This document shows positions 7,542 to 14,117 of a stretch of 43,065 nt of DNA, piece after piece (positions within the stretch are counted from its first letter, which is position 1; each line of letters opens with the position of its first letter). The translations under genes and the position numbers were made by a program. The notes under the pieces were generated by a model that saw only the letters and a program-made list of their open reading frames with translations, ran no database searches and had not been told where the DNA came from. The DNA is taken from assembly GCA_025451035.1 (NCBI GenBank), contig JANWLE010000039.1, forward strand, positions 1 through 43,065, given 5' to 3'. The DNA comes from Solirubrobacteraceae bacterium (GTDB lineage Bacteria > Actinomycetota > Thermoleophilia > Solirubrobacterales > Solirubrobacteraceae).

Positions 7542-8540
7542 CTAGTGATCGCGCGAGGACGGGTAGTGCGGCTCGATCTTGACCATGCGCAGAGCGCCTT
7601 CCTCGACTACGGCGCTGACCAGGCCGCCGATGTGAAGCTGTGAGCGTCTGCCGCGGTCGGCTAGCTCGAGGATCTCCTTGACGCGGCCGCCGGCCTGCGG
7701 GACGAAGTCCCGGGCAGCGTCCTCGGCCAGGCGCACCACGACTAGCCGCGCCAGCGCCGTCGGCAGGCTTCGCAGGCGCTCGATCGAGATCGTCTGGCGG
7801 CCGTCGAGCTCGCGCTCGACGAGCCCCTCGAGTAGCTCGGTCTCCTCGCGCAAAAGCTGCGCGGTACGCAGCACGCTCGACAGCGCGGCGGGGTGTATCG
7901 CCTGCAGCGCCGGCAGCAGCCCGCGACGGACGCGCCCGCGCGCGTAGCGGTCGCTGTCGTTGCTCTCGTCGTCATACCAGCGCAGACCGAGCGCATCGCA
8001 GTAGGCGGCGGTCTGCTCGCGCGTGACGCCCAGCAGCGGCCTGATCAACGGCTCCTCCCTCGCGGGCATTCCGAGCAGCGCGCGCCGCCCCGGCGAGGCC
8101 GCCAGACGGTAGAGGATCGTCTCGACCTGGTCGGTGGCGGTGTGCCCCGTCGCATAAACACCGCCGCGGGCGCGCGCCGCGCGCTCAGCCGCATCGTAGC
8201 GGAGCTTGCGCGCCCACGCCTGTAGGTTGCCCGCGGGCGCCTGCGGGGCACGCACCACCTGCAGCGCCACGTCGTAGCGCTCGCACAGCTGCTCGCAGTA
8301 GCGCTCCTCCTCGCGCGCCTGCTCGCGTAGGCCGTAGTTGACGTGCAGCGCAGTCAGGCGCTGCACTGCGCACAGCGTCACGCACACGTCCAGCAGGCAG
8401 ACCGAGTCACGCCCCCCGGAGAGCATGACGATCACGCTCCGCTCACCCGAGAGCAGTCCCCCGTCGCGTACGAGCGCACGGACCTCTTCGACCACCGGCC
8501 GGGTCTGCCGCTGCGCGTCGGGAGGATCGCTCGAGCTCAT
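7542..8540 (-). CDS. tilS: tRNA(Ile)-lysidine synthetase
   Basis: TilS attaches lysine to C34 of the CAU-anticodon isoleucine tRNA, switching its codon from AUG to AUA; it is normally essential. The PP-loop ATP-pyrophosphatase motif SGGRDS is at residues 41-46, followed by LHVNYGLREQAREEERYC, ARKLRYDAAERAARARG and YATGHTATDQVETILYRL, all typical of TilS. At 332 residues it is the short actinobacterial form with a reduced C-terminal part. SGGRDS replaces the commoner SGGxDS with Arg in the variable position, so the motif is intact. It starts 14 bp after the cyclase stop and is in operon with hpt. Confidence 0.95.
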   Translation of the reverse strand: MSSSDPPDAQRQTRPVVEEVRALVRDGGLLSGERSVIVMLSGGRDSVCLLDVCVTLCAVQRLTALHVNYGLREQAREEERYCEQLCERYDVALQVVRAPQAPAGNLQAWARKLRYDAAERAARARGGVYATGHTATDQVETILYRLAASPGRRALLGMPAREEPLIRPLLGVTREQTAAYCDALGLRWYDDESNDSDRYARGRVRRGLLPALQAIHPAALSSVLRTAQLLREETELLEGLVERELDGRQTISIERLRSLPTALARLVVVRLAEDAARDFVPQAGGRVKEILELADRGRRSQLHIGGLVSAVVEEGALRMVKIEPHYPSSRDH

Positions 8541-8554
8541 GTCGCTCGCGTCGG

Positions 8555-9784
8555 CTAGACGTCTGACGGCAGCGCCAGATAGAGCTCGGTCGGCTCGGAG
8601 AAGCCCTTCAGGCGGATCTCGCCGATCAGGTCGAACCGCAACCGCTCGACCGCCGTCGCGGACTCGGCGACCGCCCTGGTCGCGAGCACCTCGCCGCCGG
8701 CCGCCCTGGCGACGACCCTGGCCGCCTGGTTGACCTCACGCCCGTAGTAGTCGCCGTCGCGGTAGAGCACCTCGCCGCAGTGGATGCCGATGCGCGGCGG
8801 CGGGGTGTCGGTCGGGTAGTTGCGCTGGAAGTCCACAGCCCATTCGATCAGCGCCACCGGGTCGGGCCCGACGACCATCACCTCGTCGCCGAGGGTCTTG
8901 ATCACCCGTGCGTCGTGCGGGAGGGTAGATTCGACCGCCTCGACGAAGCGCTCGACCATGCCGACGGCCTCCTCGTCGCCGCGCTCCTCGGTCAGGCGCG
9001 TGTAGCCGGCGAGGTCGGCGAAGGCGATGCCGACGCGCACCCGCCCGAGGTCGGGCGCGTGCTGGGCCATGTCGGTTTCCATGTGCCCGATCACGTCCTG
9101 TTCGATGAAGTGCCCCAGGTAGCGCCCGTGCGCATAATCCATGAAAGGCGAGGCGAGCGGCAAGAGCCGACTGACCAGCCCGGTCATCGCCTCGGCGATC
9201 TGCAAGCCGGGCACCCCGTCGCGCATCATCGGCTCGTGCACATAGATGTGAAACAGCCGGACCTCGGCGTCGGCGATCTGGGCGAGCGCCTGCCCATACA
9301 CGCGCAGCATCTGCAGCAGCGCGACGAGCGGCAGCCCGAGCTGCAGGGCCTGCTCGGCGTAGCGCAGGATCTCGATGTCCTGCTCGGTGAGAGCGTCGAG
9401 CGAGAGCGTGCTGAACCCCATCGCGGTGTACAGACGCTGGATCAGGGCGGCTTCCAGGCCTGTCACGCGCGCTGCCTGCTGCAGGTTGTAGCCGCCTTGC
9501 GAAGGTGCCAGCAAGTCGTCGATGTAGCCCGCCAGCGCGCCGCTGTCGACCGCCTGGCGGATCTCGCCGAGCGTGTGGCCACGGGCGCGCAGCCGCGCGA
9601 CGATGCGCACCTGGGCGGCGGCCGCCGCGGTCCAGTTCCCCTCGTACTGCGGCACGAGCCGTTCGCCGACCCAGCGCCGCACGGTGCTCACCGATACGCC
9701 GGCGCGCTCCGCGACCTGGGAGAGCGTGGGCTGTGGAGCCTGCTCGGCCTGGGCGTCCGCGAGCACCTGCGCCGTCGCACTCAT
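8555..9784 (-). CDS. Class III adenylate cyclase with MerR-type HTH and Rv1264-like regulatory domain
   Basis: The C-terminal part (about 248-405) is a class III cyclase domain with every expected catalytic residue. The metal-binding Asp are Asp257 (FADLAGYT) and Asp300 (KTLGDE). Lys296 and Asp345 are at the adenine-selecting positions, and Asn352 and Arg356 (NQAARV) are the transition-state residues. Residues 20-80 look like a MerR winged helix-turn-helix (LSQVAERAGVSVSTVRRW, then an RLRARGHTLGEI dimer-side helix). Residues about 99-240 resemble, from memory, the N-terminal autoinhibitory, pH-responsive domain of mycobacterial Rv1264. It should be a soluble cyclase making cAMP under control of a sensor, perhaps DNA-associated. 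It lies between an SCP2-like gene (4 bp gap) and tilS (14 bp gap). Confidence 0.88.
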   Translation of the reverse strand: MSATAQVLADAQAEQAPQPTLSQVAERAGVSVSTVRRWVGERLVPQYEGNWTAAAAAQVRIVARLRARGHTLGEIRQAVDSGALAGYIDDLLAPSQGGYNLQQAARVTGLEAALIQRLYTAMGFSTLSLDALTEQDIEILRYAEQALQLGLPLVALLQMLRVYGQALAQIADAEVRLFHIYVHEPMMRDGVPGLQIAEAMTGLVSRLLPLASPFMDYAHGRYLGHFIEQDVIGHMETDMAQHAPDLGRVRVGIAFADLAGYTRLTEERGDEEAVGMVERFVEAVESTLPHDARVIKTLGDEVMVVGPDPVALIEWAVDFQRNYPTDTPPPRIGIHCGEVLYRDGDYYGREVNQAARVVARAAGGEVLATRAVAESATAVERLRFDLIGEIRLKGFSEPTELYLALPSDV

Positions 9785-9788
9785 CTGC

Positions 9789-10214
9789 TCAGACCTCGAG
9801 ATGAGGGTACTCCGCTCTGATGATCTCCCTGTAGTGGGCGTAGACGGGCCTGGTGATCGGGATCAGCTCGAGCGCCGCCTTGATGTCTCCCCCGGTCTTG
9901 ATTCGTCGCCTGGCGATCGCGAGCGCCACGTTCTCCTTGCCCTGGAAGTAGCGGTTGGCGATCTCCGAGGACATCTTCATCCGCACCTTCGGCTTCCAGT
10001 CGACCTCGTCGGTCCACTCCCAGTAAAGGTTCCCCGGCTCGCCGGGGAGGGCGGCGCGGACGTTCATCACCATGTCGAGGTCCTCGAACTCGAAGCGCTG
10101 CGGCACGTCGGCGTCCCGCAGCGCGGGGCCCATCTCCGGATCCTCGCTCATGATCGCGAACAGCCTGTCCATGACTTCGCGGAATTCAGCGGGGCTTGTA
10201 AAGGACGCTGTCAT
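9789..10214 (-). CDS. SCP2 sterol-transfer-family-like protein
   Basis: This soluble protein of 141 residues has the pattern of SCP2-like lipid-binding domains: an N-terminal helix (EFREVMDRLFAIM), strands around FEFEDLDMVMNVRAALP, and a C-terminal segment (ALAIARRRIKTGGDIKAAL) like the last helix and strand of that fold. SCP2 proteins bind hydrophobic ligands such as acyl-CoA, but no ligand can be predicted here. I chose ATG 10214 over a GTG-type extension because a TAGACT -10-like element lies eight bases upstream, and the extra residues would overlap the divergent gene. It is the first gene of the long minus-strand run with the cyclase. The family call is moderate. Confidence 0.65.
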   Translation of the reverse strand: MTASFTSPAEFREVMDRLFAIMSEDPEMGPALRDADVPQRFEFEDLDMVMNVRAALPGEPGNLYWEWTDEVDWKPKVRMKMSSEIANRYFQGKENVALAIARRRIKTGGDIKAALELIPITRPVYAHYREIIRAEYPHLEV

Positions 10215-10222
10215 AGGTTGAG

Positions 10223-10232
10223 AGTCTAGAGT
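10223..10232. promoter_or_regulatory. Overlapping divergent -10 elements
   Basis: Two TANNNT boxes overlap by two bases on opposite strands: TAGACT on the minus strand (10228-10223) and TAGAGT on the plus strand (10227-10232). Each lies exactly eight bases before a start codon (ATG 10214 minus, GTG 10241 plus). The intergenic gap is only 26 bp, so both transcripts would be nearly leaderless and their promoters should compete for polymerase. Confidence 0.4.
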
Positions 10233-10240
10233 CGTAGCCG

Positions 10241-10951
10241 GTGAGCGACCAGCGAACATTTCATCTACGCCCTACCGCCGAGCTCGCCGAGCGGGTGCTG
10301 CTGCCGGGCGATCCGGGCCGGGCGCTGGAGCTGGCGCAGCTGTTGCTCGAGAAGCCGTTGATGTTCAACCACCACCGTGGCCTGTGGGGCTACACGGGCG
10401 TCGCGATCGACGGTCAGCCGTTGAGCATCCAGAGCACCGGCATGGGCGGCCCGTCCGCCGCGATCGTGCTGCATGAGCTGATCGTGCTCGGAGCTAGGCG
10501 GGCGATCAGGGTCGGCACCTGCGGAGCGCTCAGCGGGGAGCTGGCGCTTGGCGATCTGGTGATCGCGCACGAGGCGATCGTGGCGGACGGTACGAGTAGC
10601 AGGCTCGGGCGCTCGGAGCGCATCGCCGCCGACATGCAGATCAACCAGGCGCTCCTGCGGCTAAAGCCGCAGCGACAGTCGCATGCGGGCGCGGTCGTGA
10701 GCACCGACCTCTTCTATGAGCACGACGCCGAGCGTGAGCGTGACTGGCGCGCGGCGGGGGCGCTCGCTGTGGAGATGGAGGCCGCGACGCTGTTCTCGCT
10801 GGGTGAGCGCAGCGGCATCCAGGTCGGTTGTGTGCTGACGGTGTCGGACACCTTTGACGGCGAAGGCGCCCGTGAGCGGATCTCAGACGAACGGCTGCTC
10901 GCCGCGGCTGAGGCGATGGGGCGCCTTGCGCTGCAGGCGCTCGCCTGTTAG
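10241..10951 (+). CDS. Purine/uridine nucleoside phosphorylase (PNP_UDP_1 family)
   Basis: This 236-residue enzyme belongs to the hexameric DeoD/Udp class of nucleoside phosphorylases, which split nucleosides with phosphate into base and pentose-1-phosphate. Motifs in order are VLLPGDPGRA (phosphate-binding Gly and Arg near the N-terminus), STGMGGPSAAIVLHELI, RVGTCGAL, VEMEAATLF (ribose-binding Glu) and SDTFDGEG near the C-terminus. In DeoD the last region has Asp for purine N7, here SDTFDG, which favours a purine substrate; uridine cannot be ruled out. The start GTG 10241 follows a TAGAGT box. It is divergent from the SCP2-like gene. With hpt nearby it fits nucleoside salvage. Confidence 0.88.
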   Translation: MSDQRTFHLRPTAELAERVLLPGDPGRALELAQLLLEKPLMFNHHRGLWGYTGVAIDGQPLSIQSTGMGGPSAAIVLHELIVLGARRAIRVGTCGALSGELALGDLVIAHEAIVADGTSSRLGRSERIAADMQINQALLRLKPQRQSHAGAVVSTDLFYEHDAERERDWRAAGALAVEMEAATLFSLGERSGIQVGCVLTVSDTFDGEGARERISDERLLAAAEAMGRLALQALAC

Positions 10952-10991
10952 CGGGAGGCTGGCCCTACCTGTCGGGGGCGCCGCGCTGGCG

Positions 10992-11432
10992 CTAGCCGGC
11001 TGTCTTTGGCTTCGCGGAGGATCGCTTGGTGGCGCTCGCGCGCTTCTGCGTCGCCGGCTGGTCGTGCCGCTGCGCGACCAGCCCGGTCAGCTCCTTCAGC
11101 TGCTGCTCGATTCCCTCGAGGCGAGCCTCCACGCTCTGCGTCGCCGGCGGGCGATCGAGCCGGTGAATGGCGTCCTCGATTCCCTCCAGCCGCTGGGAGA
11201 TCGAGCGCAGCCTGCGCGTCAGGCGCTCGATGTCGGCGGCCGACGGGATGTTCAGCGCTCCCATCGCGAGCTCCTGCGCCTGCGCCGCCCGCTCGCGGGC
11301 GTCGAACGCTCGGCCGATCGCGCCGGTCAGGAGCGGGTTGTCGAGCAGCTCCGATAGCGCGCGCCCCAGCCTTTCCTCCGCGCTGTAGGTGAGCCGCTCC
11401 TTCAGGCCTTGGGGTGCGTTTGCGTTGGGCAT
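10992..11432 (-). CDS. Uncharacterised coiled-coil protein with Lys-rich tail
   Basis: I do not recognise a named family. The 146-residue product is almost entirely helical. Residues 10-60 are amphipathic (AEERLGRALSELLDNPLL, AFDARERAAQAQELAM), residues 66-120 form heptad-like coiled coil with repeated RLEGIE segments (ISQRLEGIEDAIHRL and ARLEGIEQQLKEL), and the C-terminus is a Lys/Ala/Thr/Ser-rich tail (KRASATKRSSAKPK). This layout resembles phasin-like or granule- and DNA-associated proteins of actinobacteria with lysine-rich tails, which is only analogy. ATG 11432 was chosen over an upstream extension that would overlap the divergent gene. It shares a 52-bp divergent promoter region with the next gene. 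Confidence 0.6.
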   Translation of the reverse strand: MPNANAPQGLKERLTYSAEERLGRALSELLDNPLLTGAIGRAFDARERAAQAQELAMGALNIPSAADIERLTRRLRSISQRLEGIEDAIHRLDRPPATQSVEARLEGIEQQLKELTGLVAQRHDQPATQKRASATKRSSAKPKTAG

Positions 11433-11472
11433 CTGGCGCTCCTGTTCGTCGTCAAGCGTGGGCCAGGAAGGA

Positions 11473-11478
11473 TACGGT
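11473..11478 (+). promoter_or_regulatory. Putative -10 element (TACGGT), leaderless start
   Basis: TACGGT lies six bases before GTG 11485, the same distance as in other apparently leaderless genes of this window. It supports the GTG as the true start rather than a longer frame that would overlap the divergent gene. Confidence 0.4.
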
Positions 11479-11484
11479 GCATTC

Positions 11485-12348
11485 GTGGCAGACCAGCTTT
11501 TCTTGTTCACGCAGATGGAGTTCCCATGGAAACTCGGGCCGGCGGACGGCCGTTACCTGCTGCGCAACTCCGCCGGGGAAATCGAGCACATCGTGGTGCT
11601 CACCACTATCGCGGCGCAGCGGCGGCGCCCGGGTCGGGGCGCCGGGCGCGTCGACCAGCCCGCCGCCCCGGTGCCGATTACGCGCGTGACGATCATCGAC
11701 CCGGCTCCGCTCGCCAGCGAGTCGCAGGCCCGCAGCTGGCTCGGCGGGCTCGACGAGGAGCTCCACGCCATGCGGCCGACAGTCGTGCTCGACCGTTTGC
11801 TGTTCGCGCAGCGTATCGCCGAGGCCGACCCTTACACACACGAGGTCTCCCCCGCCCAGGCGAGCGTGACCCGTGTCGGCTGGGGCAAGGGCCACGAGCT
11901 CGCCGAAGGGCGCTTCAGCCACGCACGCGAGCTCAAGCCGACGAGGTCGCCCAGACGCCGCCGGGTGGCGGCGCTGCGACCGCAGGAGCGCCTGGTTGAG
12001 CTGCTCGGCGGCCGCGACGACGGGCTGCTGTGCGAGGAGCTTGCGCTCAGAGCCCGCGCCGATCTTGACCAGGGTCGTTCTGCGCACGCCGCACTCGAGC
12101 TCGACCGGGCGCTCTCTGCCGCGCTGCGCGAGCTGCCGGCTGAGGGGCCGGCGGATTTGGGTGAGCGCCTGCGGGAGCTGGCGAGCCTTCACGAAGGCGT
12201 GAGCGAGGCCGCGCGCAGCGTGCTCGCCGGCGAGCTGCCGGACCTCCCAGGCGGGCCGGAGGAGCTCCTAGCCAAAGCCCTCGGCCGCCTGGAGGCCGCA
12301 TTGCGGGCACGCACCGCGGCTGGGTTCACCGGCAGACAGCCCCTGTAG
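11485..12348 (+). CDS. Uncharacterised soluble protein
   Basis: I do not recognise this 287-residue protein. The N-terminal half starts VADQLFLFTQMEFPWKLG and contains strands such as GRYLLRNSAGEIEHIVVLTT, an Arg-rich linker and VTIIDPAPL; this could be a small mixed alpha/beta domain. The C-terminal half is helical and charged (RPQERLVELLGGRDDGLLCEE, LELDRALSAALRELPAEG), with a tail rich in Leu and Glu. No signal peptide, membrane segment or catalytic motif is evident. GTG 11485 is supported by a TACGGT box six bases upstream; the open frame extends to 11389 but would then run into the divergent gene. There is no operon partner on either side. Confidence 0.6.
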   Translation: MADQLFLFTQMEFPWKLGPADGRYLLRNSAGEIEHIVVLTTIAAQRRRPGRGAGRVDQPAAPVPITRVTIIDPAPLASESQARSWLGGLDEELHAMRPTVVLDRLLFAQRIAEADPYTHEVSPAQASVTRVGWGKGHELAEGRFSHARELKPTRSPRRRRVAALRPQERLVELLGGRDDGLLCEELALRARADLDQGRSAHAALELDRALSAALRELPAEGPADLGERLRELASLHEGVSEAARSVLAGELPDLPGGPEELLAKALGRLEAALRARTAAGFTGRQPL

Positions 12349-12504
12349 GGCTTGCTGGCTCGCCGATGGGTGTATCGTCAGCCGGCGCCGGCACACGCCC
12401 CTGAACCAGTTCGCCAAGGGACTTTCGGGACGTCTGGAAGGCGTAGAGATAGGTGGGTAGCTCGACACCGTCGAGGGTTGCGGACACACAAGGGGGTCGT
12501 TGGG

Positions 12505-13320
12505 GTGAGCCTGGACAGAGACGCCTTCAAGCAGGGGCAGCGGACGATGTGGGCGATGGGCGACTACCCCCAGATCGCGCGCAGGATCAGGTCGGTCGGA
12601 GAGCTGCTCGTGGAGCGGCTCGGAGCCGGCCCGGGCATCGAGCTGCTCGACGTGGCGACGGGAGCGGGCAACGTCTCGATCCCCGCGGCCAGGACGGGAG
12701 CAAAGGTGAGCGGATTGGATCTCACGCCAGAGCTGCTGGAGGTTGCGCGCCGCCGGGCACGGGAGGCCGATGTCAAAGTCGACTTCGTCGAGGGCGACGC
12801 CGAGGCGCTCCCGTTCGGCGATGGCTCCTTCGACCGCGTGAGTTCTTGCTTCGGCGTGATATTCGCCCCGCACCACGAGCAGGCGGCCAGGGAGTTGTTG
12901 CGGGTGACGCGCCCCGGCGGGATGATCGCCGTCACGGCGTGGACCCCTGACGGCCTGATCGGGAGGATGTTCGCGCTGAACTCTTCCTTCATGCCTCCCC
13001 CGCCCCCGGAGTTCCAGTCGCCGGTGAAGTGGGGCGAGGAGGAGCACGTGCGCGCCCTCCTAGGTACGCCGGGCGGGGAGCTCTGCATCGAGCGCCGGGA
13101 GGTGGTCTTCGAGCACGACTCGGCTGAGGCGATCGTCGAGGAAGACGAGCGGCTGCTCGGACCGGCGATGATCGCGAAGGCGATGCTCGAGCCACAAGGC
13201 CGCTACGAGGAGGCCCGCAGCCAGCTTCTCGAGCTCTACGGCTCCGTCAACGAGTCACACGACGGCCGCTTCCGGGCACGGGCGGAGTACCTGCTCTCGA
13301 TCGCCCGCCTTCCCGCGTGA
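12505..13320 (+). CDS. Class I SAM-dependent methyltransferase
   Basis: This 271-residue methyltransferase has motif I as LLDVATGAGNVSIPAA near residues 43-58, followed by the acidic SAM-ribose-binding residue in VSGLDLTPELLEVA, motif II as VEGDAEALPFGDGSFD and motif III as VTRPGGMIAVTAWTP. These are typical of the UbiE/SmtA-like class I fold. The C-terminal part (from about 175) holds a substrate lid (MPPPPPEFQSPVKWGEEEHV) of the type seen in small-molecule methyltransferases; the substrate is unknown. GTG 12505 is preceded by AGGGGG about nine bases upstream. The 156 bp before it hold no other gene that I can see. It converges with the sirtuin gene. Confidence 0.88.
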   Translation: MSLDRDAFKQGQRTMWAMGDYPQIARRIRSVGELLVERLGAGPGIELLDVATGAGNVSIPAARTGAKVSGLDLTPELLEVARRRAREADVKVDFVEGDAEALPFGDGSFDRVSSCFGVIFAPHHEQAARELLRVTRPGGMIAVTAWTPDGLIGRMFALNSSFMPPPPPEFQSPVKWGEEEHVRALLGTPGGELCIERREVVFEHDSAEAIVEEDERLLGPAMIAKAMLEPQGRYEEARSQLLELYGSVNESHDGRFRARAEYLLSIARLPA

Positions 13321-13340
13321 GGCCCTCTCCGGCGGACCAG

Positions 13341-14114
13341 TCAGGCGGCCTTCAGCTCTGCGGCGAGCGCTGAGAGCTCCTCCTCGACCTCGCCGCCGAG
13401 GCGCACGACGGCGCGCTCGTCGAGGGGGGTGGGGCCCTTGGTGATGATCGCCACCCGGCCGCCAGCGCGATCTGTCAAGAGCGGCAGCCCGGCGACCGGG
13501 TGCACTTCGAGCGAGGTGCCTATGCACAGCAGCACCTCCGCGTCGGCGCACAGTTCCTGCGCACGGCTCATCTCGCTGGCGGGCAAGAGCTCGCCGAAGA
13601 GTACGACGCCGGGCTTCAGCGCCGCTACGCAATCGGAGCAGCGCGGCACGCCGTCCTCGGCCAGCTCGATGCGCCGCCTGACGTCCTGCAGGTGGACCTG
13701 CTTGCCGCAGTCCGGGCAGGCGCAGCGCTCGATCGAGCCGTGCACCTCGAGCAGTTCGCCGGTGCCGGCCTTGCGGTGCAGCGTGTCGATGTTCTGGGTG
13801 ATCACGGCTTGGAGCATGCCAGCCCGCTCGAGCTCCACAAGCGCCCGGTGGGCGGCGTTGGGCTGCTTGCTGGCGAGCGTCGCGAAGCGCTGCCCGTAGA
13901 AGCGCCAGAAACGCACCGGGTCAGAGCGGAACACGTCGATGTGGGCAACTTCGATCGGGTCGACGTTGCGCCACAGGCCACTCCCGGGAGTGCGGAAGTC
14001 CGGTATCCCAGATGGGACCGAGATGCCCGCTCCGGTCAACGCGACGACCGACCTCGCGCCGAGGATGAGCTCCGCCAGCGCCGCTACCGCGTCCGCGGCC
14101 AGCGTGTTGGCCAC
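13341..14114 (-). CDS. NAD-dependent protein deacylase (sirtuin)
   Basis: This 257-residue Sir2-family enzyme removes acyl groups from lysines using NAD. The NAD-binding signature is GAGISVPSGIPDFR (28-41), then TQNIDTLHRKAG (106-117), the catalytic His125 in EVHGS, the zinc site Cys133/Cys136 and Cys159/Cys162, and GTSLEVHPVAGLP near 199-211. All catalytic elements are present. The start is GTG 14114, three bases after the stop of the hydroxyacyl-CoA dehydrogenase/enoyl-CoA hydratase gene, so the two are co-transcribed. Sirtuins often control acyl-CoA enzymes by deacylation, which makes this pairing suggestive; that link is inference. Confidence 0.94.
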   Translation of the reverse strand: MANTLAADAVAALAELILGARSVVALTGAGISVPSGIPDFRTPGSGLWRNVDPIEVAHIDVFRSDPVRFWRFYGQRFATLASKQPNAAHRALVELERAGMLQAVITQNIDTLHRKAGTGELLEVHGSIERCACPDCGKQVHLQDVRRRIELAEDGVPRCSDCVAALKPGVVLFGELLPASEMSRAQELCADAEVLLCIGTSLEVHPVAGLPLLTDRAGGRVAIITKGPTPLDERAVVRLGGEVEEELSALAAELKAA

Positions 14115-14117
14115 CGC

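Noticed and set aside
4796-8558. Several plus-strand open frames of 110-385 codons opposite ftsH, hpt and tilS
   Set aside because: They are mirror frames of strongly conserved minus-strand genes in GC-rich DNA. Their sequences are Arg/Val/Asp-rich without motifs or signals.
12268-13047. Minus-strand open frame opposite the methyltransferase
   Set aside because: The plus-strand gene has the SAM motifs; the opposite frame has no features.
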